Origin: an uncultured Oleispira sp.
GTDB lineage: Bacteria; Pseudomonadota; Gammaproteobacteria; Pseudomonadales; Oceanobacteraceae
Reading direction: 5' to 3'
DNA length: 64,000 bases
Assembly: GCA_913061415.1 (NCBI GenBank)
Contig: CAJXUD010000010.1
Coordinates: 1 to 64,000, forward strand
How positions within the stretch are numbered: the first letter of the stretch is position 1; every line of letters begins with the position of its first letter. The position numbers and the translations under genes are program-made. Under the pieces are notes generated by a model. That model was not told where the DNA came from. It saw only the letters and a list, made by a program, of their open reading frames with translations, and did not search any database. Below are positions 48,104 to 57,622 of this stretch, in pieces.

Positions 48104-48859
48104 TTACATACCTAGCGCGGCATCAATGCCACCCGCAACCGTTGCGGCAACTGAAGATTCAACCGTACTTTCTATACTACTTGCTACAGTACTGGCAATT
48201 GTTTGTGTGACTGCAGCATCTAAGCTCTGTGATACTGAACCTTGAATACTGGCTTGAACACTTGTTTGAACAGCACCTGAAATAGTATTCGCAATGTCAC
48301 TGCTAATCACTGTGGCACTATTAAAGGCCGCTTGTGATGCGCTTGCTGCACTATCAGCAGCACTCGCAGCACGTGCTTGAATTTCAGCATTCGCTTGAGC
48401 GCTGGTATTAGCCGCCATTTCAATGTTTTGTGATGCCGTAGCTTTACCTTGTGCTTGAGCAGATCCTGCAGCTGATACGCTACTGCTAACTGCGGCGTCT
48501 TTTTTAGCATTCACCGATTGCTGTAGGCTGTTTTTATAGGCCGCTGCTTGCTCTGAACTATTCGATGCTTGAGTCTTAGTCATCTTCATCTGGCTAGTAA
48601 ACTCTGATCGAACATCACTATTCGTCTGGTTACTCGCATCAGAACGGCTATTACCTTCAATGCTCGCACTGCCATTCGCATCGCTATTACTTTCTGTATT
48701 ACTGCCTGTATTACGATCGGTATCGGCATTACTTTCATGGCTTGTATTAATTGCCACTTCGCCATTCATTTGCGTAGTAACGGTTGCCGCCTGTACAGAA
48801 TTAAAACCAAACAATGCGATTAACGTTAATGCTGCTGGGATGATGTTAGTATTTTTCAT
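48104..48859 (-). CDS. Exported Ala/Ser/Asn-rich low-complexity protein
   Basis: 251 residues; I do not recognise the family. A signal peptide (1-24, ending SVQAA) precedes a Ser/Asn/Asp-rich stretch (about 40-95), an Ala/Gln/Ser-rich stretch likely to be helical (about 95-180) and a C-terminal part (180-251) of short repeats such as SSIESTVESSVAATVAGG. There is no cysteine. The ATG has GGAG upstream. Possibly an envelope or matrix protein; the function is unknown. Confidence 0.7.
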   Translation of the reverse strand: MKNTNIIPAALTLIALFGFNSVQAATVTTQMNGEVAINTSHESNADTDRNTGSNTESNSDANGSASIEGNSRSDASNQTNSDVRSEFTSQMKMTKTQASNSSEQAAAYKNSLQQSVNAKKDAAVSSSVSAAGSAQAQGKATASQNIEMAANTSAQANAEIQARAASAADSAASASQAAFNSATVISSDIANTISGAVQTSVQASIQGSVSQSLDAAVTQTIASTVASSIESTVESSVAATVAGGIDAALGM

Positions 48860-48953
48860 GATTTGTTACTCCGTTATTAGTGTTTTCATAAAGTTGACGG
48901 AGAGCCCAGCAGTTTATTCCCAATTATTTTAAATTTTCTTATTTTTCGCTTTA

Positions 48954-48977
48954 ATATATGCGTTTTACCATATATGC
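48954..48977 (+). promoter_or_regulatory. Direct repeats upstream of arsR
   Basis: Two copies of atatatgc (48954-48961 and 48970-48977), 16 bp apart, 40 bp before the arsR start. They may be an ArsR operator or promoter region; weak. Confidence 0.3.
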
Positions 48978-49017
48978 TTAAGATAAGAATCACAATCACA
49001 GCACCGGTGTGTATTAC

Positions 49018-49365
49018 ATGTCTCCTGTACAATTTTATAAATGCTTGGCTGATGAAACACGATTACGCTGTTTACTGTTGATTATGGATCAGCAAGAACT
49101 GTGTGTATGCGAACTCATGCAAGCACTGGATGAAAGCCAGCCTAAAATTTCTCGTCACCTCGCACAATTACGCAATTGTGGTTTGCTCACCGATAAGCGT
49201 CAGGGTCAGTGGGTTTTTTACAGCATTAATAGCGAACTAGCTGAATGGGCTATTAGTATTCTATCTACAACGCTAACAGCAAATGCCGAGTTTATTTCAA
49301 ATAATTTAATCAGTCTTAATAAGATGGGTGACAGACCTGAGCGCGTGCGTTCTTGTTGTACTTAG
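49018..49365 (+). CDS. arsR: ArsR-family arsenic-responsive repressor
   Basis: 115 residues from the ATG at 49018. A winged-helix DNA-binding domain with the Cys pair in ELCVCELMQAL on the recognition-helix side, typical of As(III)-sensing ArsR, and the DESQPKISRHLAQLRNCGLL helix-turn-helix. Further Cys lie at the end (RSCCT). It heads the operon and should repress acr3-gapdh-arsJ until arsenite binds. Confidence 0.92.
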   Translation: MSPVQFYKCLADETRLRCLLLIMDQQELCVCELMQALDESQPKISRHLAQLRNCGLLTDKRQGQWVFYSINSELAEWAISILSTTLTANAEFISNNLISLNKMGDRPERVRSCCT

Positions 49366-49420
49366 TCTTACAAATGAATAAATAAAAGATATAAAACATA
49401 GTGAAGGTAAGGAAAATAGA

Positions 49421-50443
49421 ATGGGCACATTTGAACGATATTTAAGCATTTGGGTGGCATTGGCGATTACAGTGGGCGTTGTTTTAGGTAATGTATTTCC
49501 TGCTTTTTTTGAGTTAATTGCAGCCTTAGAATTTGCTCATGTCAACTTAGTCGTAGCATTACTTATCTGGCTAATGATTTATCCCATGATGGTTCAAATC
49601 GATTTTTCATCCTTAAAAGATGTTGGTAAAAAACCAAAAGGACTAGTACTTACCTTGGTCGTTAATTGGTTAATTAAACCTTTTACCATGGCATTTTTAG
49701 GCTGGTTATTTTTTAAAGGTTTTTTTGCCGATTGGGTCGACCCTCAAACCGCGAATGAATATATCGCGGGAATGATTTTATTAGGGGTTGCGCCTTGTAC
49801 GGCTATGGTATTTGTATGGAGCCAGCTAACCAAGGGAGATCCTAATTACACGTTAATTCAGGTCTCGGTAAACGACATTATTATGATTTTTGCGTTTGCT
49901 CCAATTGCGGGTTTTTTATTAGGTGTTACCGATATTTCAGTGCCTTGGGATACGTTAATATTATCTGTTGTTTTGTACGTTTTGATTCCTTTATTAGCCG
50001 GGGCCTTCACCAGAAAGCTGGTTGATAAAAAAGAGGATCATACGTCGCTGAATCAATTACTGACTATGCTAAAGCCATGGTCGATGATTGGTTTATTATG
50101 CACGGTTGTTTTATTATTTGGTTTTCAAGCTCAAACCATTTTAGCCAAGCCTGAAGCCATTGTATTAATTGCTATTCCTTTATTAATTCAAACCTATGGC
50201 ATCTTTGCGATCACCTATTTTATCGCTCTTAGAATGAAGCTTTCGTATAACATTGCTGCGCCTGCGTGCATGATTAGTACCTCTAACTTTTTTGAGTTAG
50301 CCGTTGCAGTGGCTATTTCTTTATTTGGTTTACACTCCGGCGCTGCGCTAGCAACCGTAGTGGGTGTATTGGTTGAGGTTCCTGTTATGTTGAGCCTTGT
50401 TTGGTTTGCCAATAGAACCCAACACTGGTTTGGAGAAACCTAA
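49421..50443 (+). CDS. acr3: Arsenite efflux transporter Acr3
   Basis: 340 residues with about ten membrane helices. ACR3-family signatures include [15 protein letters not shown] and [13 protein letters not shown] with the conserved Cys in helix 4, and [10 protein letters not shown]-like near the end. Extrudes As(III) from the cytoplasm. ATG with AAGGA eight bases upstream. Its stop overlaps the start of the damaged permease gene. Confidence 0.93.
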   Translation: MGTFERYLSIWVALAITVGVVLGNVFPAFFELIAALEFAHVNLVVALLIWLMIYPMMVQIDFSSLKDVGKKPKGLVLTLVVNWLIKPFTMAFLGWLFFKGFFADWVDPQTANEYIAGMILLGVAPCTAMVFVWSQLTKGDPNYTLIQVSVNDIIMIFAFAPIAGFLLGVTDISVPWDTLILSVVLYVLIPLLAGAFTRKLVDKKEDHTSLNQLLTMLKPWSMIGLLCTVVLLFGFQAQTILAKPEAIVLIAIPLLIQTYGIFAITYFIALRMKLSYNIAAPACMISTSNFFELAVAVAISLFGLHSGAALATVVGVLVEVPVMLSLVWFANRTQHWFGET

Positions 50444-51174
50444 TGTTTGAAATTTTTACGCAATTTGCCGATTGGTTAACCTATTCTGTATTCAACCTGA
50501 CACCCGATTCTAAGCTTGGCAGTTCGGTACATTTTTTTATTGAAGATTTCAGTAAGATTTAGGTTTTATTAATTGTGACGATTTACTTCATTGCACTATT
50601 GAGAGCTTCTCTCAATGTAGAACGTGTTCGCGATTATTTAGCGGGTAAAAATCGTGGTATTGGCTACCTGCTAGGCTCTGGTTTTGGTGCGATTACCCCT
50701 TTTTGTTCTTGTTCCAGTATTCCGGTATTTCTAGGTTTTACCTCTGCTGGTATTCCTGTTGGTATTACAATGAGCTTTCTACTTACGTCCCCTTTGATTA
50801 ATGAAGTCGCGATTTTATTGTTAATGAGTTTACTTGGCTGGAAATTCACACTGCTCTATGTGGTGATAGGAATGACCGTTGGGGTTTTAGGTGGCTGGTT
50901 TCTTGATGCAATTAAAGAGGAGCGCTGGTTGCAATCGTTCGCAGCAAAAGCACTGGCTGATGGTCAAAAGAAAAACGTTGCTTCAGACAGCACGTTACAT
51001 AGCACCGTAAGCAACTCAATAAACAGCGCTCAAGAAAGTCCTAAAATGTCGTTTGCTGAGCGTCATGAATTTGCAAAAGAAATGAGCACGCCTGCGGTTG
51101 TGATTGACGAACAACTGGTTCACTCCGGCTCAATGCCTCATACCGATCAAATTATTGAATGGCTTTCAAAATAA
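50443..51174 (+). pseudogene. Broken ArsP-type permease fused to a thioredoxin-like tail
   Basis: Starting at the ATG at 50443 the frame reads [17 protein letters not shown]... then hits a TAG at 50560-50562, and the same frame continues with a typical ArsP/SO_0444-type permease N-half (NVERVRDYLAGK, AITPFCSCSSIPVFLGFTSAGIP). After RHEFAKE, where a second membrane half of about 150 residues should follow, the sequence jumps to MSTPAVVIDEQLVHSGSMP, which looks like the C-terminal end of a small redox-active (thioredoxin-like) protein. A deletion has therefore probably joined two neighbouring genes, plus one nonsense mutation. A GTG at 50575 could start a 199-residue fragment. Confidence 0.75.
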
Positions 51175-51194
51175 ACTAGAAAACCGAGGTTTTT

Positions 51195-52205
51195 ATGACA
51201 ATTAAAGTAGGAATAAATGGATTTGGCCGCATGGGCCGCTTGTCGTTACGCGCAGCTTTTGATTGGGCAGATGTTGAGTTTGTTCAAGTCAATGATGTCG
51301 CGGGTGATGCGACTACCCTTGCTCATTTGCTAACCTTCGATTCTGTACACGGTCGCTGGAGCCACGATGCGACCGCCGATGGTTCTGACATTGTTATTGG
51401 CAAGCAACGTATTCGCTGCACGCAAAATAAAGACATTGCCGATACCGACTGGTCTGGTTGTGATGTGGTGATTGAAGCCAGTGGCAAGATGAAGTCAAAA
51501 ACCATCCTGCAAGCGTACTTAGACCAAGGCGTTAAACGGGTTGTTGTAACCGCTCCGGTAAAAGAAGACGGTGTATTAAATGTGGTAATGGGGGTTAATG
51601 ATGATCTTTATAACAAAGATGAGCACCCTATTGTCACCGCGGCATCGTGTACAACTAACTGCCTAGCGCCTGTCGTAAAAGTGATTCATGAAAAACTGGG
51701 AATTAAACATGGGTCTATGACGACTATTCATAGCATCACCAATACACAAACTATTTTAGATGCTCCCCACAAAGATTTACGCCGTGCACGTTCGTGTGGC
51801 GCCAGTTTAATTCCAACGACTACCGGTTCAGCCACTGCGATTACCAATATTTTTCCTGAACTAAAAGGAAAGTTAAACGGCCACGCGGTGCGTGTTCCTC
51901 TGTCTAATGCATCACTTACCGATTGTGTTTTTGAAGTCAGCCGTGAAACAACCGCCGAAGAAGTTAACCAGTTATTGAAAGACGCCGCTGATAATGAACT
52001 AAAAGACATTATGGGCTATGAAGAGCGTCCTTTGGTTTCTATCGACTACAAAACAGATCCACGTTCCAGCATTATTGATGCGCTGTCGACGATGGTGGTT
52101 AACGGTACTCAAGTGAAAATCTATGCCTGGTACGATAATGAATGGGGTTATGCCAATCGAACCGCTGAATTAATGCGAGTCGTTGGTTTAGCTGATCAAA
52201 TCTGA
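51195..52205 (+). CDS. ArsJ-associated glyceraldehyde-3-phosphate dehydrogenase
   Basis: 336 residues. NAD-binding NGFGRMGR near the start and the catalytic Cys in [10 protein letters not shown]. In ars operons this enzyme uses arsenate in place of phosphate and makes 1-arseno-3-phosphoglycerate, which ArsJ exports. The arsJ gene follows 71 bp downstream. ATG with GAGG upstream. It is distinct from the glycolytic gapA by context. Confidence 0.93.
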   Translation: MTIKVGINGFGRMGRLSLRAAFDWADVEFVQVNDVAGDATTLAHLLTFDSVHGRWSHDATADGSDIVIGKQRIRCTQNKDIADTDWSGCDVVIEASGKMKSKTILQAYLDQGVKRVVVTAPVKEDGVLNVVMGVNDDLYNKDEHPIVTAASCTTNCLAPVVKVIHEKLGIKHGSMTTIHSITNTQTILDAPHKDLRRARSCGASLIPTTTGSATAITNIFPELKGKLNGHAVRVPLSNASLTDCVFEVSRETTAEEVNQLLKDAADNELKDIMGYEERPLVSIDYKTDPRSSIIDALSTMVVNGTQVKIYAWYDNEWGYANRTAELMRVVGLADQI

Positions 52206-52276
52206 TGACTTACTCGTTGAAGCATAAGTTTGAACGTTAATTAAAATAAATAGATTAGCAGCAAGGATTAAACAGC

Positions 52277-53518
52277 ATGACGTGGCTTTCAAAGCTATCA
52301 CCTGATATTCGTCAATATATGATCGTAACCGGTAATTACTGGGCGTTCACGTTAACCGACGGTGCTTTAAGAATGTTGGTTGTTTTGTACTTTTACGGGC
52401 TAGGTTATAGCCCGATAGAAGTTGCCATGCTGTTTATCTTTTATGAAGTTTTTGGTGTGATTACCAATTTAGTGGGTGGCTGGCTTGGTGCAAGGCTGGG
52501 CTTAAATAAGACCATGAACATTGGTTTATTTTTGCAAATTGTCGCGCTTTCAATGTTATTAGTGCCTGCCGATATGCTGTTAGTGCCTTGGGTAATGGCG
52601 GCACAAGCGATGTCAGGTATCGCCAAAGACTTGAATAAAATGAGCGCTAAAAGTTCGGTTAAGTTATTGGTTCCGTCCGATGCCGGAGGGCAATTGTATA
52701 AGTGGATTGCGATTCTTACGGGGTCTAAAAATGCCTTAAAAGGAATCGGCTTTTTTCTTGGCGGTGTAATGCTAAGCCTACTTGGATTCCAAGGTGCTAT
52801 TTTGGTGATGGCCATCGCACTGTTAGTCGTTTGGATTCTAAGTTTAATCAGCTTAAAAAAGGATTTAGGCAAGTCAAAAGGCAAACCTAAGTTCACCGAA
52901 TTATTTTCTAAAAGCAAAGCCATTAACTACCTTTCTGCAGCACGTCTGTTTTTGTTTGGATCTCGAGATGTGTGGTTTGTCATTGCGCTGCCTATTTATC
53001 TGGCAACCACATTTGGCTGGGATCACTGGTATGTGGGCGGATTTTTGGCAAGCTGGGTTATTGGTTATGGTTTTGTGCAGGGGATTGCGCCCAAGATCAC
53101 AGGAACAAAGAATGGCCAAGCGCCTGATGGCCGCCACGCGCTAATGTGGGCTTTGGAGCTTAGCATAATGCCCATCACGATTGCATTGTCGCTAACTTAC
53201 GACTGGCACTCCTCCGTTATTTTATTAGGCGGGTTAATGATTTTTGGCGTATTGTTTGCCATCAATTCTTCGTTGCACAGCTACTTAATTGTTAGCTATG
53301 CATCGGATGATGGTGTTTCGCTGGATGTCGGATTTTATTATATGGCCAATGCCATGGGTCGCTTAGTCGGTACGGTATTATCGGGCTGGTTATTCCAAGA
53401 ATACGGGCTGGCTGTTTGTTTGTGGGTATCTGCTGGGTTTATTATTTTGACCGCGATTATTTCTTTAGGGCTACCTGTTGCGCAAGAATCTGTAAAAAAA
53501 CAGCAACAGGCGTCCTAA
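52277..53518 (+). CDS. arsJ: Organoarsenical efflux MFS transporter ArsJ
   Basis: 413 residues with about 12 membrane helices and the family start LSPDIRQYMIVTGNYWAFTLTDGALRMLVVL (in part). Major-facilitator protein that extrudes 1-arseno-3-phosphoglycerate made by the upstream dehydrogenase; the product breaks down outside to arsenate. ATG with AAGGA upstream. It is the last gene of the ars operon. Confidence 0.93.
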   Translation: MTWLSKLSPDIRQYMIVTGNYWAFTLTDGALRMLVVLYFYGLGYSPIEVAMLFIFYEVFGVITNLVGGWLGARLGLNKTMNIGLFLQIVALSMLLVPADMLLVPWVMAAQAMSGIAKDLNKMSAKSSVKLLVPSDAGGQLYKWIAILTGSKNALKGIGFFLGGVMLSLLGFQGAILVMAIALLVVWILSLISLKKDLGKSKGKPKFTELFSKSKAINYLSAARLFLFGSRDVWFVIALPIYLATTFGWDHWYVGGFLASWVIGYGFVQGIAPKITGTKNGQAPDGRHALMWALELSIMPITIALSLTYDWHSSVILLGGLMIFGVLFAINSSLHSYLIVSYASDDGVSLDVGFYYMANAMGRLVGTVLSGWLFQEYGLAVCLWVSAGFIILTAIISLGLPVAQESVKKQQQAS

Positions 53519-53545
53519 CTATTTTGTTTGCCCTATTATTCTTAT

Positions 53546-54670
53546 CTAAATGGGTTTGATTGCAATTGCTGTGCGTAATTTACTTGCACCAAAGGCCGAC
53601 ATTTTATCAAAGTCTGTTCGGGCAATAGGCACATGTTGGCAATCAATTGCACCTTGTTTATTGCTTTTACGATCGTCGCTAGCAGACGCCTCACAGTCGG
53701 GGTCGTGCACATACAAACAATGCTCGTCGATATGCGTCACCGCTACCCAGTGCGGTGCCTTTCTACCATCCAAGCGATAAGTGCTAATCAATACTAATAC
53801 CGCATAGTCATTGTTTAACCAGTGCTCAACCTGATCTTGCGACGTGTCCTGATAATGCAATTTGATATCGGTTCGGCTTTCGACTCGCTGTTTAAACTGC
53901 TCGTGCACGACTTCCAAAATGTCTTTTTTATTACTCGAACGCACACCTTCTAAAAAAGGCGTGGCTTGAGTATTAATAAATAATTCAACTTGAAAACCCT
54001 GATCATTAGCCGCTAATGCCAAACCAAAAGGATGAGTGCCACCGTGGCCCGAGGTCATAAAAATCGATGTGGCTTGGCGCCAAATATCGAGTTCCAATGC
54101 TTGGTTCGGTTGCAGAGTTTCTTTCTGGCTTGCCATCGCCATCATCAACGCCGCTGGGCCACAGGTAAACTCCGTGGTTTGCTGATACCAGGGCACGGGC
54201 TTTTTAATGCTGGCAGGGTTCAGCTTGTGAATGCTTTTTTGCATCCGCAGCGCGTCACTGTGATCTTCGTAATACTCGGTATATTCATCAAATATACGAT
54301 AGTCCAAGCGCTCGTATAATTTGATCGCCCCGGTATTATTTTCTGATACTTCTAAGCGCATGCTGATATGGCCACGTTTAGAGGCGGCCTCTTCTAACCG
54401 AGTTAATAATCCTTCGGCAATATTTTTACCGCGATGCTGTGGCAAAACCGCCAACGAATAAAGCCGAGCTAGCCGGGTGCCTTTATGACACCAGACTAAT
54501 CCATAACCCACGACCTGATCGTTTTCTTGGCAGACCATTAAGATACCGTGATCAACACGAATCCAATGCTTAAAACGGCGTAAACTTAAACGGTCTGAGT
54601 CAAAGCACGTCACCTCTATACCCATTAAGGCTTCTAAGTCTTTTTCATTGGCCAATCGATAGTTCAGCAT
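53546..54670 (-). CDS. GNAT acetyltransferase / C39-like peptidase fusion
   Basis: 374 residues. The N-terminal GNAT domain (about 1-150) has SLAVLPQHRGKNIAEGLL for acetyl-CoA binding; the C-terminal C39-like cysteine peptidase (about 170-374) has TEFTCGPAALMMAM (Cys), HWVAVTHID (His) and VHDPD (Asp). This fusion is regularly found next to a RimK-like ATP-grasp gene, as here, where the genes are 2 bp apart. Substrate unknown; a modified peptide or amino-acid conjugate is plausible. Confidence 0.85.
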   Translation of the reverse strand: MLNYRLANEKDLEALMGIEVTCFDSDRLSLRRFKHWIRVDHGILMVCQENDQVVGYGLVWCHKGTRLARLYSLAVLPQHRGKNIAEGLLTRLEEAASKRGHISMRLEVSENNTGAIKLYERLDYRIFDEYTEYYEDHSDALRMQKSIHKLNPASIKKPVPWYQQTTEFTCGPAALMMAMASQKETLQPNQALELDIWRQATSIFMTSGHGGTHPFGLALAANDQGFQVELFINTQATPFLEGVRSSNKKDILEVVHEQFKQRVESRTDIKLHYQDTSQDQVEHWLNNDYAVLVLISTYRLDGRKAPHWVAVTHIDEHCLYVHDPDCEASASDDRKSNKQGAIDCQHVPIARTDFDKMSAFGASKLRTAIAIKPI

Positions 54671-54672
54671 AA

Positions 54673-56202
54673 TTACGCTTTACCACGCTCTTCTAAGCGG
54701 CGCTGAAATTCCGACATAATTTGCATATACAGTTCATTACCCAAATACGCATCTTCCACCTTATGATCGATACTTGGGTTGTCGTTCACCTCTAAGACAT
54801 AAACGTTATTGTCTTTTTGTTTAATGTCGACGCCATACAAACCATTACCCACCGCCGCACAGGCTTTCAATGCAGCCTTTAATACTTTTTGCGGTACTTC
54901 AAACGTTGGCATAGTTTCAAAACCACCAGAGAAGAAACGCTCAGATTCGTGGTTATAAATTTGCCAATGATTACGAGCCATCTTGTAACGACACGCGTAA
55001 ATCGCACGGCCATTTAAAACCCCAATGCGCCAATCATAATCAGTGAAGCAATATTCCTGCGCTAATACCAAGGCCGACTCAGCTAACAGCTCCAATAATT
55101 TTTCTGTTAACTCTTCTTCGGTTTTAACTTTATAAACGCCATTAGAAAAAGATCCTTCTGGCATTTTCAAAACTAAAGGAAAGCCCATTTCGTCACGCAG
55201 TTTTGCGACCGTTTCTGCACTGGCATCACTCACCACTACAGTATTAAGCGAAGGGACTTTTTGATAGCTAAACGCGTCGTGCAAAAACACTTTATTACAG
55301 CAACGTAAGATAGACGTTGGATCATCTAAGACCACAATGCCGTTCTTTTCAGCTTCGCATGCCAAACGATAGGTATGATGATCAATCGCGGTAGTTTCAC
55401 GAATAAACAAGGCATCGTATTGATTGATATTAGTAATCTGTGAATACGATACGATTTCAGCATTAATTCCCTGCTTAGCCGCTGCTTTAACAAAGCGACT
55501 TAACGCATCTTTATTACTCGGCGGCACTTTTTCTTCTGGATTAACCAGAATCGCCATATCCCAGCGATGGCGTTTTGCACCACTGCCCATGCGCCAAACA
55601 GTTTGAGTAAAGTCTTTTAGCTGTTCAAGGAAGATAACTTGTTCGTTTTCAGGCAAAGCATTCGGCGCACAGCGCTCGATACTGACAGTCATACCTGTAC
55701 GGATGCCCGAACTATTAGCCGAACTATTAGCCGAACTATTAGCCGAACTAGTCGCCGAATCATGGCTGATATTGAGTTTAATAATCGGCGAGGGGTATTC
55801 TTGGAATAGCTTTTTCGCGAACGTCTTCAGACCTTTTATTTGAGCTTGATTGTGGCCTTGGTTTAAACCGTGAGTCTTGCCAAAATAAATCCAAATACTT
55901 TGGTCCAAGCTTTCGGTAAAACCAGAAATCAAAGGAACCAACGACTGCAAGTCAACTTCGTTGCGCAGGTTGTTAATGGTTTTTACGCTAGGCAATACTA
56001 CATGCTTGCGGGCTTCTGCCAACAAGGAACAATAGTAGCCTTTGCTTAGATAATGTTCGGTATCACAGAGGTTGATTAGCCGTGTTTGCGGTTCGTTGAC
56101 CTTAGGGTAATCACGTAAATATTTTTCAAAGCTTATGACATCTGAAAACTGATCTTTCAGCGGTGAATCTTCTGTATCAACGACAATAAGCGTTTTATAC
56201 AC
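54673..56202 (-). CDS. RimK-family ATP-grasp ligase with extra N-terminal domain
   Basis: 509 residues. The N-terminal about 200 residues are a separate domain of unknown role (MYKTLIVVDTEDSPLKDQ...), and the C-terminal half is an ATP-grasp ligase with PLVLKMPEGSFSNGVYKV and VLEVNDNPSIDHKVEDA (Mg2+ site). It is clearly different from the true RimK at 7074. A Ser/Ala/Asn tandem repeat (SSANSSANSSAN) interrupts the N-terminal domain. GTG start with GGAAAGG upstream. It probably ligates an amino acid to a small molecule or peptide. Confidence 0.85.
   Translation of the reverse strand: MYKTLIVVDTEDSPLKDQFSDVISFEKYLRDYPKVNEPQTRLINLCDTEHYLSKGYYCSLLAEARKHVVLPSVKTINNLRNEVDLQSLVPLISGFTESLDQSIWIYFGKTHGLNQGHNQAQIKGLKTFAKKLFQEYPSPIIKLNISHDSATSSANSSANSSANSSGIRTGMTVSIERCAPNALPENEQVIFLEQLKDFTQTVWRMGSGAKRHRWDMAILVNPEEKVPPSNKDALSRFVKAAAKQGINAEIVSYSQITNINQYDALFIRETTAIDHHTYRLACEAEKNGIVVLDDPTSILRCCNKVFLHDAFSYQKVPSLNTVVVSDASAETVAKLRDEMGFPLVLKMPEGSFSNGVYKVKTEEELTEKLLELLAESALVLAQEYCFTDYDWRIGVLNGRAIYACRYKMARNHWQIYNHESERFFSGGFETMPTFEVPQKVLKAALKACAAVGNGLYGVDIKQKDNNVYVLEVNDNPSIDHKVEDAYLGNELYMQIMSEFQRRLEERGKA
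55707..55750 (-). repeat. 12-bp tandem repeat inside the ATP-grasp gene
   Basis: Nearly four copies of ccgaactattag encode the repeated SSAN segment. In frame, so length variants would stay coding. Confidence 0.9.
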
Positions 56203-56465
56203 GGCCTTTCCTTTTAGACAATGTTATTCGGTAGTGGAGGTTTTCCGACTACCTGAATCAACCAAATACGGCACTCGATATGAGTTTGATATTACAATCA
56301 ATTACTCGATCAAAGAGTTAATTAACGATTTAATTAACTCTAGCCGTTTTACGCCTAAGCCATGGGGTTTACAACTTATATTTACGTTAATATCAACATG
56401 TCTTTAGCAAAAAATAATCACCATTGTTACATCATTACTTTGCTGACAGTCCATTGCTTCTATCC
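56203..56465. other. Intergenic region between cbpA and the ATP-grasp gene
   Basis: 262 bp without a gene. It includes a perfect AT-rich palindrome at 56315-56340 (11-bp arms gagttaattaa / ttaattaactc, 4-base loop cgat), upstream of the ATP-grasp gene; it may be an operator or terminator-like structure. Confidence 0.65.
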
Positions 56466-57374
56466 TTAACTCCCCCACACTTCTCGCGGGTTAAAGGCTT
56501 CTGTTTCTGCCAACTGCTTCCACAAGGCCTCACTTTCAGGGCTCATTGTTGCTGGCAACGCTATTTTAACAATGGCTAAAAAATCACCGGTTACTGTTTT
56601 GGTTTTTAAGCCTTTACCTTTAATGCGGAATTTCTTACCCGAAGACGTATTCGCTGGCACGGTTAAACTGATTTTTCCGGTTAGCGTTGGCACGGTAATT
56701 TTCGCACCTAACGCAGCTTCCCAAGGAGTGATCGGCATGACAAGTTCAATGTCTTGCCCTTTTCTCTCAAAGTACGGGTGCGCCAATACTCTAATGTGAA
56801 GATACAAATCGCCTGCACTGCCACCGTTACGCCCCGCATGGCCTTGACCCGCAACACGGATTTTTTCTCCGTCAGCGACCCCTTGAGGAATTTTAACTTT
56901 CAAATTCTTTTTGGTGCCAGTGCCATCCGCATTTGATAGCGTATAAGAAACTGTCTCTTCTTTAACTTCGAGTATTTCGGCCAAGCCAACAGACACTTCA
57001 ATTTCAACATTCTGACCCCGCACCGGGCGCGGCTGGCGCTGACCAAAACCTTGGCCACCACCAAAAGAAGAAAAGAAGTCAGAGTAATCGCCTTCAAAAC
57101 CGCCTTGGCCGCCAAAGCCAGAAGATCCACCCTGAGACTGGAAGCCACCACTGCGACCACCATATTTTTTATTATCATCAAACTCTGCTCGGCGCTCACT
57201 GTCTTTAAGCACGTGATACGCTTCGGCAATTTCTTTAAACTTATCTTCCGCACCGGCATCTTTATTGACGTCTGGGTGGTATTTTCGCGCTAATTTACGG
57301 TAAGCGGTTTTGATCGTTGCTTCATCCGCATCACTGTCGACGCCTAATACTTTGTAATAATCTATAAAATCCAT
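56466..57374 (-). CDS. cbpA: Curved DNA-binding protein CbpA (DnaJ-like co-chaperone)
   Basis: 302 residues (E. coli CbpA 306). J domain (1-70) with HPD in ARKYHPDVNKDA, Gly/Phe-rich linker (about 75-115), no zinc fingers, and two substrate-binding C-terminal domains. A DnaK co-chaperone and nucleoid-associated protein. The usual partner cbpM is not next to it. ATG start. Confidence 0.92.
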   Translation of the reverse strand: MDFIDYYKVLGVDSDADEATIKTAYRKLARKYHPDVNKDAGAEDKFKEIAEAYHVLKDSERRAEFDDNKKYGGRSGGFQSQGGSSGFGGQGGFEGDYSDFFSSFGGGQGFGQRQPRPVRGQNVEIEVSVGLAEILEVKEETVSYTLSNADGTGTKKNLKVKIPQGVADGEKIRVAGQGHAGRNGGSAGDLYLHIRVLAHPYFERKGQDIELVMPITPWEAALGAKITVPTLTGKISLTVPANTSSGKKFRIKGKGLKTKTVTGDFLAIVKIALPATMSPESEALWKQLAETEAFNPREVWGS

Positions 57375-57622
57375 GGAATTGCTGACCTAAAAGTCTATCT
57401 GAAGGGGATTGCGCTCAGCATGCTCGTTCGTGACGAATTCTACAAGAAGAGTGTTCATTTCTTGTCAATTTCCTCTATCCAAGGTACCTGCGAAGCCGTT
57501 AACTTTCCTGCAGGTTGTGCATTTATCAGCTATATTTAAGGTAGCGCTGCTTACTTGCTTTAGTTACACCTTCGTTTATTTAAATTCAGTCTTAAAGCAG
57601 CCTTTATTAAGGTGCCTATATT

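Noticed and set aside
50560-50562. TAG decoded as pyrrolysine or by read-through
   Set aside because: No pyrrolysine genes are in view, and the same gene also shows a deletion fusion, so decay is the simpler reading.
54673-56202. A second RimK acting on ribosomal protein S6
   Set aside because: It has a 200-residue extra domain, different ATP-grasp neighbours and pairing with GNAT/C39; the canonical RimK is at 7074-7979.
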